From JAICYJ01 sp038212095 (lineage in GTDB: Bacteria; Actinomycetota; Thermoleophilia; Gaiellales; JAICJC01), in assembly GCA_038212095.1 (NCBI GenBank), contig JBBQUW010000002.1:62001-126000 (forward strand): a stretch of DNA of 64,000 bases, in the 5' to 3' direction. Made by a program: the position numbers and the translations under genes. Below, one piece after another: positions 41,542-48,934 of the stretch. Each line of letters begins with the position of its first letter. Position 1 is the stretch's first letter. The notes beneath the pieces are model-generated. The model did not search any database. It saw only the letters and a program-made list of their open reading frames with translations, and had not been told where the DNA came from.

Positions 41542-41937
41542 CTACCGGGGCGACTCGTTCGGCAGCGCGAGCAGGTCGCGGATGGAGACGATCCCCACCA
41601 GCACTCCGTCATCGACGATCGGCACGTGCCGGAAGCCACCGTGGATCATCATCATCGCGGCCTGGCCGTTGGTGGCCGTGGAGTCGACGGTGACAGGATC
41701 GCGGGTCATCCGCCCCTCGATCGTGCCTTCGATGCTTCCCTCCCCCACCGCTTTCAGGACGTCACGCTCCGTCAGGATGCCGATCAGGCGATCGCCGTCG
41801 GTGACGAGGATCGCTCCCACCCGGCGCGTCGCCATCCGGTGCGCAGCCTCGGTCAGCGGCGTGGACGACTCGGCCGTCAGCAGGTTGCGGGTCATGGTGC
41901 TCGAGACGTGATCCTCGCGTGGACGCTGGTACGTCAT
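41542..41937 (-). CDS. Two-CBS-domain protein
   Basis: A 131-residue protein made of one Bateman module: CBS1 (VSSTMTRNLLTAESSTPLTEAAHRM, then GAILVTDGDRLIGILTERDVLKA) and CBS2 (MTRDPVTVDSTATNGQAAMMMIHGGFRHVPIVDD, then VGIVSIRDLLA). CBS pairs bind adenosine nucleotides. An AGGTGA ribosome site lies 8 nt before ATG 41937, and a TAGTAT -10 about 30 nt upstream overlaps the promoter region of the divergent precorrin-2 dehydrogenase gene. Stand-alone CBS proteins usually sense energy state; the target is unknown. Confidence 0.9.
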   Translation of the reverse strand: MTYQRPREDHVSSTMTRNLLTAESSTPLTEAAHRMATRRVGAILVTDGDRLIGILTERDVLKAVGEGSIEGTIEGRMTRDPVTVDSTATNGQAAMMMIHGGFRHVPIVDDGVLVGIVSIRDLLALPNESPR

Positions 41938-41990
41938 ACCGATCGTCACCTCCGGTCGGGGGCGCGATACTACCCCACCGCCGCTCGGGC

Positions 41991-41996
41991 TACCAT
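41991..41996 (+). promoter_or_regulatory. -10 element of the precorrin-2 dehydrogenase gene
   Basis: TACCAT with a 6-nt spacer to ATG 42003. It supports the long protein with the N-terminal Cys cluster, not a start at codon 29. Confidence 0.5.
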
Positions 41997-42002
41997 CCGG
42001 GC

Positions 42003-42740
42003 ATGCCCGCCCAGGCCTACCGAGGCAAGCCCTGCGTCTGTCAGCATCGGCTGGAGTTTTGTGACCAGCGCTGCGTCGCCGACATGATGGCGACCACGTT
42101 CTACATGGCCTGCCTGAAGCTGACCGGTCGCCGCTGCCTGGTGGTGGGGGGAGGCTCGGTGAGTCTGGAGAAGGTCGAAGGTCTGCTGGCAAGCGGCGCA
42201 CGCGTCCACGTGATCTCGCCCGAGCTGTGCGACGAGGTCGAGCAGCTGGCTGCGGCCGGCGACATCGAGCTGTCGCGGCGCACCTACCGGCACGGCGATC
42301 TGGAGGGGCACTTCCTGGCGATCGCCGCCACCAGCGATACCGACGTCAACGTGGCGGTGTTCGACGAGGCGGAGCAGCGGGCGATGCTGTGTAACGTGGT
42401 CGACGTGCCGCCGCTGTGCAGCTTCATCCTGCCAGCGATCGTGCGCACCGGCCCGATCGCGATCGCGATCTCGACTGCCGGCGCCAGCCCCGCGCTGGCC
42501 AAGCGCATGAAGCGCGAGATCGGCGACATGTTCGGCGAGGCGTACGCCGAGCTGGCCGAGCTGCTGAACGATGCCCGCGGCTGGGCCAAGGCGACGCTGC
42601 CGAGCTACGACGACCGCAAGGCCTTCTTCGAGGGCATCGTCAACGGCAGCCCCGACCCGATCGAGCTGCTTCGCGCCGGCGATCGTCAGGCCGTGCTGGA
42701 TCTGATCGCGACCCGACAGGCCGCCCTCACCGAGGTGTAG
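42003..42740 (+). CDS. Precorrin-2 dehydrogenase/sirohydrochlorin ferrochelatase-like protein (CysG-N/Met8)
   Basis: A 245-residue protein whose body is the CysG N-terminal/Met8 siroheme module: KLTGRRCLVVGGGSVSLEKVEGLLASGA (about 39-66), SRRTYRHGDLEGHFLAIAATSDTDVN, the CNVVDVPPLCSFILPAIVRTGPIAIAISTAGASPALA block and the helical tail. It should oxidise precorrin-2 with NAD and insert iron. Unusually, about 28 extra N-terminal residues contain C11-x-C13-x6-C20-x3-C24, with a His between, which could bind zinc or an iron-sulfur cluster. The -10 at 41991 supports this start; Met30 would be the conventional one. No uroporphyrinogen methyltransferase is nearby. Confidence 0.87.
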   Translation: MPAQAYRGKPCVCQHRLEFCDQRCVADMMATTFYMACLKLTGRRCLVVGGGSVSLEKVEGLLASGARVHVISPELCDEVEQLAAAGDIELSRRTYRHGDLEGHFLAIAATSDTDVNVAVFDEAEQRAMLCNVVDVPPLCSFILPAIVRTGPIAIAISTAGASPALAKRMKREIGDMFGEAYAELAELLNDARGWAKATLPSYDDRKAFFEGIVNGSPDPIELLRAGDRQAVLDLIATRQAALTEV

Positions 42741-42764
42741 TCGCCCCGGGTTCGTCCCGCTGCG

Positions 42765-43052
42765 CTACTTCACGAGGTTTTGGACGTCAACGGCGGTCTC
42801 CTGCGGCGGCGCGGAGAAGCCACCCGGGATCCCGGCCTGCATGCTGGGGATGAGCGTGCCGTCTCGGAACGTCTCCCAGCTCTGCTGGGTGTCGTGGATA
42901 GCGATGATCGTCCAACCACCGGCGGACGGGCCGGCCGCGTGGAAGATCTGTCCTGCCGGCAGGCTGCCATCCTCGGGGTGCACTGCGGCGATCGACGCCT
43001 CGTACTGCTCCTTGGTGCCGCCTGCAAACTGGTGAACAACGCCGTATGGCAT
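42765..43052 (-). CDS. Small alpha/beta-barrel protein, ABM-like, function unknown
   Basis: A 95-residue protein starting MPYGVVHQFAGGTKEQYEAS. The pattern of a strand, an acidic helix, the HAAGPSAGGWTIIAIHDTQQSW strand-turn block and a late FRDGTLIPSMQAGIPGGF helix is that of dimeric alpha/beta-barrel proteins near antibiotic-biosynthesis-monooxygenases, common in soil actinobacteria. An AAGGAG site lies 8 nt before ATG 43052. There is no enzymatic evidence. It stands alone between the siroheme gene and the repeat-bearing gap. Confidence 0.75.
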   Translation of the reverse strand: MPYGVVHQFAGGTKEQYEASIAAVHPEDGSLPAGQIFHAAGPSAGGWTIIAIHDTQQSWETFRDGTLIPSMQAGIPGGFSAPPQETAVDVQNLVK

Positions 43053-43121
43053 GACTGGGCTCCTTGTCGCGGCAGCCGACCGTACCACGGCACCACAACG
43101 CACGTCCTGGTCACAGCCGAC

Positions 43122-43146
43122 GTGAGAGGGGTCAGACCCCTCGCAC
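43122..43146. repeat. GGGGTCAGACCCC palindrome, copy 4
   Basis: This 25-bp element reads GTGAGA-GGGGTCAGACCCC-TCGCAC and differs by one base from the perfect copy at 26331-26355. A GGTCACAGCCGAC sequence directly precedes it and recurs at 43247-43259, before the next copy, so part of the flank is repeated too. Confidence 0.8.
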
Positions 43147-43260
43147 GGCCCGCGTGTGAACTGTGCGCGCTCGTCGTCACAGAGGTCACGGGCGGCTTCC
43201 GCGTAGGGCCTGTCTCGCAGGACGCGGCGAGACGTCGGCTCGCAGCGGTCACAGCCGACT

Positions 43261-43305
43261 CACGCCGGGCGTGAGAGGGGTCTGACCCCAACCACGCCCG
43301 GCGTG
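43261..43305. repeat. GGGGTCTGACCCC palindrome nested in a 13-nt inverted repeat, copy 5
   Basis: The palindrome core (43277-43289, central T) lies inside an outer inverted repeat with perfect 13-nt arms, CACGCCGGGCGTG (43261-43273) and CACGCCCGGCGTG (43293-43305). The whole could form a long two-step hairpin. It sits about 80 nt beyond the cold-shock gene stop, so it may also act as that gene's terminator, although no T run follows. Confidence 0.8.
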
Positions 43306-43383
43306 AAGGCGCCGAGTGGCTGCTGTGACAAATGCCACGGGTGGCGCAAGCGGACCGCCATGCGGCGGGGCCATCCTTGGTGG

Positions 43384-43560
43384 CTAGATCACGGTCACGT
43401 TGGTCGCCTCCATCCCCTTTCGCCCCTCCTGTGGTTCGTACTCGACGTTCTGTCCCTCGTCGAGATTCCGGAACCCGGAGCCGGAGATGTTGGAGAAGTG
43501 GACGAACAGATCGCTGCCGCCGTCCTCGGGGCTGATGAAGCCGATGTGCTCCCCTGTCAA
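43384..43560 (-). CDS. Cold-shock domain protein (CspA family), 5' end out of frame
   Basis: The frame encodes a cold-shock domain: HIGFISPEDGGSDLFVHFSNI covers RNP1/RNP2 with an LFVHF core, then DEGQNVEYEPQEGRKG and ATNVTVI to the stop. CSPs are ~65-70-residue single-stranded nucleic-acid chaperones. The only in-frame start is a TTG at 43560, which leaves 58 residues and cuts the first strand. A natural ATG at 43582 (M-T-C...) would give the missing residues, but it is out of frame by one or two bases. So either the gene is frameshifted or the sequence has a small error. A TACAAT promoter and a 5' hairpin precede it. Confidence 0.6.
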   Translation of the reverse strand: MTGEHIGFISPEDGGSDLFVHFSNISGSGFRNLDEGQNVEYEPQEGRKGMEATNVTVI

Positions 43561-43611
43561 TCGTTTGAACGACGCAGGTCATGCACGAAGAAACGGCTAC
43601 CACACGTACGT

Positions 43612-43648
43612 CCATGGATCCTCGGGAGGATCCACGGCGAAGATTGTA
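43612..43648 (-). promoter_or_regulatory. Cold-shock gene promoter and 5'-UTR hairpin
   Basis: TACAAT on the minus strand (43648-43643) would start transcription near 43636. The first transcribed bases are an inverted repeat with 12-nt arms (43626-43637 and 43612-43623, one G-T mismatch) and a 2-nt loop, about 30 nt before the ATG at 43582. A 5' stem of this kind is common in cold-shock mRNAs and could control stability or translation. Confidence 0.55.
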
Positions 43649-43687
43649 CCGAATTCGGTCGCAAAATTTGCGGCCCGGGCCGGTCGG

Positions 43688-46600
43688 TCAGGCCGTCTCG
43701 GCGGCGTCCAGCGGCTCGGCCTGCCCGGCCTGCTGCTCGCCGGCTCCGTCGCCGGCCGCCGGCTTGCGGCGTCCCCGCGACCGCGACCGCCGTCGCCGCT
43801 CACGCCGCTCCGGTGACGCCCCCACCGGCTCGCCGCGCGCCAGCTTTCGCACCGCGCCCGGCCGCGAGTCGCGGGTGATGCCATCCTCGGTCTCGATCTG
43901 AAACTCGACCCGCACCCTGCCGCGTACGCCGGCCGCCTTGAGCTGCAGCAGCACCCGGCGAGCTGCGTCGTCGAGCAGCACCGAGGCCTCCTCGGTGGTC
44001 AGCTGAACCACCAGGCCGGCACCCTCCACCGCGACCCGCGCCCGGCGGTCGCTGTGGTCGCCCTCCGCCAGAATCTTGCCCACCGACACCTCGAGGCCCG
44101 CCTGCTCACCGGCCGCAGCGCGCACCTCCTGCGCGGTCTGCATGATCGTCTCGCCACCGGCCAGCCGCCATACGATCGGATCGTCGCCGGCCACCGAGGC
44201 ACGCATCACCTCGTCAGCGTCGTCGCGCAGCCGCACCGCCACCGCCGCAGCGACATCGACCACCACGGCGCCGTCGACCCGCTTGACCGGCACGGCCGGC
44301 GGGGTGGCGCCCACCACGGCACCGTTGAACGAGACGGTGTCACTCTTCTCGGCCTTCTCGGGCGAGCGCGAACGCTTGGTCTGCTTGACCTTCTGCTGCG
44401 GCGCCGGGATGTTCGAGCCCAGTGCGGCTGCCAGCCGCTGAGGATCGGCGGAGAGCACCACCCGCGCCTTCTCGATGATCCGCTCCGCGGCCGTGTTGCG
44501 ACGTGGAGAGGCCACGGCCAGGATCGCGGCGCCGGCCTCGAGCGGACCGGTGGTGGCGATGTGCGCCAACTTGGCCGCCGCCTCGGTGTGCGCCCCCTCG
44601 CCCGCAGCCGACGCCAGTCCGCCCAGCAGGCTGCGGCCATCGGTGACGTGCGCTCCCGCGTAGCGATACTCATGGTCGCGCGCGGCCTTGGCCAGCTGCC
44701 ATGTCCAGGACGCGATGCGGTCGATCGGCGCCTCGATCTTGCCGTCGCCCATCGCCAGCAGCAGCACGCGCGCGCCCTGGCCGCGATCCTGCTGCCACGT
44801 GGGCGCCGCCTCCACCAGCCGGCAGGCCATCGCGAAGGTCGTCTGGCTGGGTCGCTGCGACGAGAGGTCACCCAGCGCCGCCAGCCGCAGACGGCGATGC
44901 TTGTTCTCGGCGGCGCAGGTGAACAGGAAGAGTTCCCGCGCCTCGGGCTGCAGGGCGGCGATCCGCTCGGCCAGCTGCTGCGCGTCGGCCGGTGTGACCG
45001 CGCGCGCCGCCACCACCGACCAGGCCCGCTGCTCGTCCACCGGCAGCTTGGACGCGTCGACCAGCCGCCACTGGTTCGCGATCACGGCAATCCGCCGCTC
45101 GGGGTTGTCCGACACCGGCACGATCCAGGATGCTTCCTTCACGATCGCCTTCGGCGGCCGGCGTCGCCAGCGGCGGCGGCGGGGCGGCGGCGGCGTGACG
45201 AGCCCGCTCGGCCGATAGGCATCGACGTCCAGCAGCGAGTGCAGGGTGATCACGCGCTCGGTATGCGGCGCACCGGGCTCGGCGAAGTCGACCACGATGC
45301 CCGACTCCTTGCGCCGGTGGAGACGCATGATACGGCCCACCCGCTGCTGGTACACGCGGCGGCTGGCGGTCGGTGCTAGGTGCATGCAGACCGTCGCCCG
45401 GGGCGCGTTCCAACCCTCGGCCAGCAGCATCGCATTCACCAGAACGTTGATCTCACCCCGTTCGTATGCGGCCAGCGTCTCGGCCAGCTGCCGGGGAGGC
45501 GTCTTGCCCGATACGGCAGCGGCCTTCATGCCGATCGCCTTCATCGCCGCGGCGACGCGCTCGGCGTGCAGAACGCCGGCTGCGTAGACGATGCCGGGCG
45601 TGTCGCCGAACCGGCTCTGGTACAGATCGGCAGCCGCCATGTTGAGCGGATCGAGGTCGAGTGCGAGAGCCAGCTCGCCCTGATCGAAATCCCCGCCGAC
45701 GATCTCGACCGTCCGCAGCGAGGCGATCGGCTTGACCCGCACGCAGCGAAGCGGCGCAACCACCCCTCGCCGCACTGCTTCGGCCAGCGGCAGGTCGGCC
45801 ACCTCGGCCGGGAACACGTCGCTGACGTGCTTTTGCAGCAGCTGGTCGGTGGCCGTCATGCCGATGTAGACCGGTTCCGACAGTCGCCGGATGGAGGCGG
45901 CGGTCTTCTCGCCCAGCGCGGTGTGCGCCTCGTCGCAGACCACCACGCCGTAGACGTCCGGCTTCAGCTGGTCGGCATGCTTGATGAACCAGGAGTAGGT
46001 GTTGATGGTGAGGGGCGGCGTGGACGGAGTGGTGTCGCCGATCAGCACCGCGGCGTGCATCCGCGGGCCGTATCCCTCTTTGGTCAGGTCGCGGGTGAAC
46101 TGGTCGACCAGCAGTCGCCGGTGGGTCAGGATCAGAACGCCGGTGGTGCGGGCGGCATCGACGAAGCCGGCCGCCGCGATCGTCTTGCCGGATGCGGTCG
46201 GGTGTTTGAATCGGTAGCGACGGCGCGCGCCGGGATCGGCGGCCGTCGGCACATCCTCCACCTCGTCCAGCGCCGGGACATGGGCCACGGCGACGTCGAA
46301 GCCCTCAGCATCCTCACCGTTGCCGTTGCCGTTGTTGTCGACCTCGGCGTCGCTCTCTTCCTCGTCGTCGTCCTCGTCATCATCGCGCTCGAGGTCGGCG
46401 ATCAGCGCCGCCAGCTGGCCGGCCAGCGCATCGACCTGGTGGCGTCGCAGCGTCGTGCCCGAGACGAGCTTGGGCTGCGCCTCCGAGAGCACGCGATCGA
46501 GGCCGAGCAGCAGCGAGTAGTCACGCCGCCAGGGGTAGCTGGGCTCGACCAGGCCGCGATCCATCTCGGCCAGCGCGGCATCCAGCGCGGCTCGGCGCGC

Positions 46601-46717
46601 GGTGCCGGCAGCGAGCGCCGAGGCGGCGTCCTCGCCATCGTGTAAGAGCGGCTCCCCGCACCACATCGAAACGCGGTACGCGGCCGCTTCCAGGTCGGCC
46701 GTAATCCCCAAAGTCAT
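43688..46717 (-). CDS. Large SF2 DEAD/DEAH-box helicase with acidic insert
   Basis: A 1009-residue protein with an SF2 helicase core in the first half: Walker A HPTASGKT (172-179), THRRL (motif Ia), DEAH (262-265), GMTATD (motif III), and QQRVGRIMR (motif VI, around 440). A strongly acidic, Asn/Gly-rich insert (about 110-137) splits the region before motif I. After residue ~470 come basic PPPPRRRRWRRR, a long alpha-helical region, and a KH-like or tail region ending in an arginine-rich, then Ala/Gln-rich tail. I know similar large helicases in actinobacteria but no named one. ATG 46717 is the start. It may remodel RNA or DNA. Confidence 0.82.
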   Translation of the reverse strand: MTLGITADLEAAAYRVSMWCGEPLLHDGEDAASALAAGTARRAALDAALAEMDRGLVEPSYPWRRDYSLLLGLDRVLSEAQPKLVSGTTLRRHQVDALAGQLAALIADLERDDDEDDDEEESDAEVDNNGNGNGEDAEGFDVAVAHVPALDEVEDVPTAADPGARRRYRFKHPTASGKTIAAAGFVDAARTTGVLILTHRRLLVDQFTRDLTKEGYGPRMHAAVLIGDTTPSTPPLTINTYSWFIKHADQLKPDVYGVVVCDEAHTALGEKTAASIRRLSEPVYIGMTATDQLLQKHVSDVFPAEVADLPLAEAVRRGVVAPLRCVRVKPIASLRTVEIVGGDFDQGELALALDLDPLNMAAADLYQSRFGDTPGIVYAAGVLHAERVAAAMKAIGMKAAAVSGKTPPRQLAETLAAYERGEINVLVNAMLLAEGWNAPRATVCMHLAPTASRRVYQQRVGRIMRLHRRKESGIVVDFAEPGAPHTERVITLHSLLDVDAYRPSGLVTPPPPRRRRWRRRPPKAIVKEASWIVPVSDNPERRIAVIANQWRLVDASKLPVDEQRAWSVVAARAVTPADAQQLAERIAALQPEARELFLFTCAAENKHRRLRLAALGDLSSQRPSQTTFAMACRLVEAAPTWQQDRGQGARVLLLAMGDGKIEAPIDRIASWTWQLAKAARDHEYRYAGAHVTDGRSLLGGLASAAGEGAHTEAAAKLAHIATTGPLEAGAAILAVASPRRNTAAERIIEKARVVLSADPQRLAAALGSNIPAPQQKVKQTKRSRSPEKAEKSDTVSFNGAVVGATPPAVPVKRVDGAVVVDVAAAVAVRLRDDADEVMRASVAGDDPIVWRLAGGETIMQTAQEVRAAAGEQAGLEVSVGKILAEGDHSDRRARVAVEGAGLVVQLTTEEASVLLDDAARRVLLQLKAAGVRGRVRVEFQIETEDGITRDSRPGAVRKLARGEPVGASPERRERRRRSRSRGRRKPAAGDGAGEQQAGQAEPLDAAETA

Positions 46718-46778
46718 CAATAGTTGGTGCTATCCGGTTAAATACGGGCGCCAGCATGGCGGCTCCCGGACGGCTCGC

Positions 46779-47624
46779 TCAGTGTAGCTGATCGGGCGGC
46801 GGAAGGTCGGCGGATTCGCGAATCCTCCGACCGCGACCCATGGCGGCCGCCACCAGGTCGGCAAGGCCGCCGTGCAGCGTGGCTCCGGCGGCCAGTGCTC
46901 CCTCGCCGCCATCGTCCAACGGCTCGAGCATCGATACGACACCTCCCGCTTCCGCCACAAGCACCACGCCGGCAGCCCGATCCCAGTGGTGGGTGCCCAA
47001 CTCGAAGTAGCCGTCCAGACGGCCGCAGGCCACCCACGCCAGGTCGAGCGCCGCCGAACCACCGCGGCGGATGTCGCGCACGTGCGGCAGCACCTCGACC
47101 AGCATCCGCGCCTGCCGCGCACGCGTCGGTGCCCGGTACGCGAACCCGGTGCCGATCAGCGCCCGCGAAAGGTCGTCCTGCTGCGATACGACGATCGGTC
47201 TGCCGTTCAGTGTGGCGCCACGGCCGCGTTCGGCCGCAAACAGCTCGCCCCGGCAGGGATCGAACACGACGCCCACCAGCCCGCCGTCGGCATCCTCGCA
47301 GGCCACGCTGACCGACCAGATCGGCAGCCCGTACAGGTAGTTGGTGGTGCCGTCGAGCGGATCCACCACCCACTGCAGCCCGGAGTCGCCGGCCACGTCG
47401 GCACCCTCCTCCCCCAGCAGCCCGTCGCCGGGTCTCTGTTCGAGGATCATGCGGCGGATCAGCGCCTCGGCATCGCGGTCGGCATCCGACACCATGTCGG
47501 TCTCGCTGCTCTTGCGATCGACGCCGGTGGCGGGACGCTGGAAGCGGTCGAGCAGCAGCGCGCCCGCCGCGCGGGCCGACCGCTGCGCGAGTGCGAGCAG
47601 CCCCGGTTCGGCACGTTCCAACAT
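46779..47624 (-). CDS. Inositol monophosphatase-family protein
   Basis: A 281-residue phosphatase of the IMPase/FBPase/CysQ superfamily. Metal ligands are Glu in LLGEEGAD, the D-P-L-D-G-T-T-N motif (WVVDPLDGTTNY) and Asp in HHWDRAAGVVLVAEAGG. It could act on inositol phosphate (mycothiol or phosphatidylinositol synthesis), histidinol phosphate (HisN) or PAP; the sequence does not decide. The ATG is 8 nt behind TAGACT (47633-47638, minus). It is divergent from the gene at 47727. Confidence 0.88.
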   Translation of the reverse strand: MLERAEPGLLALAQRSARAAGALLLDRFQRPATGVDRKSSETDMVSDADRDAEALIRRMILEQRPGDGLLGEEGADVAGDSGLQWVVDPLDGTTNYLYGLPIWSVSVACEDADGGLVGVVFDPCRGELFAAERGRGATLNGRPIVVSQQDDLSRALIGTGFAYRAPTRARQARMLVEVLPHVRDIRRGGSAALDLAWVACGRLDGYFELGTHHWDRAAGVVLVAEAGGVVSMLEPLDDGGEGALAAGATLHGGLADLVAAAMGRGRRIRESADLPPPDQLH

Positions 47625-47632
47625 CGCGGGAC

Positions 47633-47682
47633 AGTCTAGTGAGCGATGTGAAGGATCGTGCAGGAGTTAGTGAAGTCCTGCA
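47633..47682. promoter_or_regulatory. Divergent control region with TGCAGGA inverted repeat
   Basis: TAGACT (47638-47633, minus) serves the inositol monophosphatase gene. A perfect 7-nt inverted repeat TGCAGGA-N10-TCCTGCA (47659-47682) lies 21 nt upstream of it and 45 nt before the small ORF on the other strand; it may be an operator. Confidence 0.4.
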
Positions 47683-47726
47683 AATAGCTGGCATTTTCGC
47701 TCTGACTGGGGCATGCTTGGACGACG

Positions 47727-47870
47727 ATGCGACAGCGTGTCATCGATCGACTCATGGGACGGCGCCGCGACCGACGGCTGGCCCAGCAGTTGGAACACCG
47801 CTTTCGCGCGCAGATGGACGCGCGCGCCGAGCAAGCGGCGCGTATGGTCGACGAGCTGCGCCAGATCTGA
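47727..47870 (+). CDS. 47-residue basic, helical small protein
   Basis: ATG 47727 opens a 47-codon frame: MRQRVIDRLMGRRRDRRLAQ, then QLEHRFRAQMDARAEQAARM and VDELRQI. It is almost entirely charged or helix-forming, very basic at the N-terminus and amphipathic later, so one long helix or coiled coil is expected. Codon use is G+C-rich at third positions as in the neighbours. The phosphatase gene starts 26 nt after its stop. Not recognised; it could bind nucleic acid or another protein. Its reality rests on coding bias only. Confidence 0.45.
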   Translation: MRQRVIDRLMGRRRDRRLAQQLEHRFRAQMDARAEQAARMVDELRQI

Positions 47871-47883
47871 CAGCCCACGGGGT

Positions 47884-47889
47884 TACCAT
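47884..47889 (+). promoter_or_regulatory. -10 element of the phosphatase gene
   Basis: TACCAT with a 6-nt spacer to GTG 47896; same hexamer and spacing as at 41991. Confidence 0.5.
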
Positions 47890-47895
47890 CATGGC

Positions 47896-48345
47896 GTGGC
47901 CCGACTCAACTACTCCCGACTGACCGACCAGCTGCTGGCCGGAGCGATGCCCCACTCCGCAGACCACGTCCAGGCGCTCAGCGGCGAGGGCGTGCGCTGT
48001 GTGGTCAACCTATGTGAGGAGCGCGAGTACTGGGAGGGGGAGCGGGACGCCGTGCTGACCGCGTACCGCGCGAGTGGCATCGTCGAGCACCACCTGCCGG
48101 TGCGAGACGGCGGCACGGTTCCCAACGATGTGATCGAGGCAGCGCTCGCGGCCGCGGCCGGCGGACCTGTCTACGTCCACTGCCGGGGCGGTCGCGAACG
48201 CTCGGCGACGGTCGCGGTGGCGCTGCTGGCTCGGGCCGAGGGGATATCGGTCGATCGCGCGCTGCTCCAGGCTCAGGCGTCGCGGCCGGTGTTCGAGCCG
48301 TTACCCTGGCAGGTGGCGGCGCTGCGCGCCTGGGCCACCCAGTAG
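47896..48345 (+). CDS. Dual-specificity/tyrosine phosphatase-like protein
   Basis: A 149-residue cysteine phosphatase. The P-loop is VHCRGGRERSATV with Cys96 and Arg102 (C-x5-R-S), and Asp71 in PVRDGG is the likely general acid. The fold and length match bacterial DSP/atypical phosphatases such as those acting on phosphotyrosine, phosphoinositides or other phospho-metabolites. GTG 47896 is preferred because of the TACCAT -10 element 6 nt upstream; the out-of-frame ATG at 47891 gives only a 10-residue peptide. Substrate unknown. Confidence 0.85.
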   Translation: MARLNYSRLTDQLLAGAMPHSADHVQALSGEGVRCVVNLCEEREYWEGERDAVLTAYRASGIVEHHLPVRDGGTVPNDVIEAALAAAAGGPVYVHCRGGRERSATVAVALLARAEGISVDRALLQAQASRPVFEPLPWQVAALRAWATQ

Positions 48346-48504
48346 CACGCAGCGGCCACACTTGTGACGTTTGCGGCGTGACACATTCGTGTTCAACGCG
48401 AGCGCCGGTCGGGAATAGACCCAGACAAGCGTCGCCCCGCTCTGCGAAGGGCATCGCCGCCGGTCGTCGAAGGAGGCATCTTCCAGCGACATTACGGGTT
48501 CCTA

Positions 48505-48533
48505 TTGCAATGTTTGCGAAAACATCGTATCCT
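48505..48533 (+). promoter_or_regulatory. Sigma-70-type promoter of the LPXTG protein gene
   Basis: TTGCAA (48505-48510), 17 nt, TATCCT (48528-48533): the best two-box promoter in the window. The spacer holds TGTTT-gcga-AAACA (48511-48524), a possible operator. The 250-bp gap from the phosphatase gene contains nothing else I can support. Confidence 0.6.
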
Positions 48534-48597
48534 CGTCTCGCACGCTGTATTGGCGCGGGCTTCATCGGGGTTTAGACACAGGAGAGGTGGGATTTAC

Positions 48598-48843
48598 ATG
48601 ACGAAGGTTCTCAGGGGTGTGATGGCGATCATGGGCGCAGCGGCGTTCCTCGCCGTTTCGGCTGCGACCGCTTTCGCGGGCGATCCGTACGCCACGGGTG
48701 GCGGCGGAGTCAAGGGTGAGTCGACCGGCGGCGGCACTCTGCCGTTCACCGGTGCCGAGCTGGCCCTGTACGTGGTGATCGGCCTGGCGATCGTCGCCAG
48801 CGGCCTCTCGCTGCGCGCCTACTCTGCGCGACGCGCAAGCTAG
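48598..48843 (+). CDS. Small secreted LPXTG-type protein
   Basis: An 81-residue protein with a signal peptide (positive MTKVLRG, hydrophobic core, AFAG cleavage region near 27), a short Gly/Thr-rich mature part (YATGGGGVKGESTGGG), LPFTG at 48-52, a hydrophobic helix (LYVVIGLAIVASGL) and a basic tail (RAYSARRAS). This is a complete sortase sorting signal with only about 20 exposed residues. A GGAGAGG ribosome site lies before ATG 48598, and a strong promoter and terminator bracket it, so it is a single, probably well-expressed transcript. Sortase is not in the window. Confidence 0.85.
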   Translation: MTKVLRGVMAIMGAAAFLAVSAATAFAGDPYATGGGGVKGESTGGGTLPFTGAELALYVVIGLAIVASGLSLRAYSARRAS

Positions 48844-48864
48844 GCTCGTTCACCTGCAGATTTG

Positions 48865-48900
48865 GAGGGGGCGCCGCAAGGCGCCCCCTCACTGCTTTTA
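48865..48900 (+). terminator. Rho-independent terminator of the LPXTG gene
   Basis: Perfect 11-nt arms GAGGGGGCGCC and GGCGCCCCCTC close a GCAA tetraloop (48876-48879), followed by ACTGCTTTTA. This is the clearest intrinsic terminator in the window. Confidence 0.85.
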
Positions 48901-48922
48901 AGGGTCTGAAGTTCTCATCGGG

Positions 48923-48928
48923 TAGCGT
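48923..48928 (+). promoter_or_regulatory. -10 element of the frame-broken GNAT gene
   Basis: TAGCGT with a 6-nt spacer to ATG 48935, the standard leaderless arrangement in this window. Confidence 0.45.
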
Positions 48929-48934
48929 CTGCGG

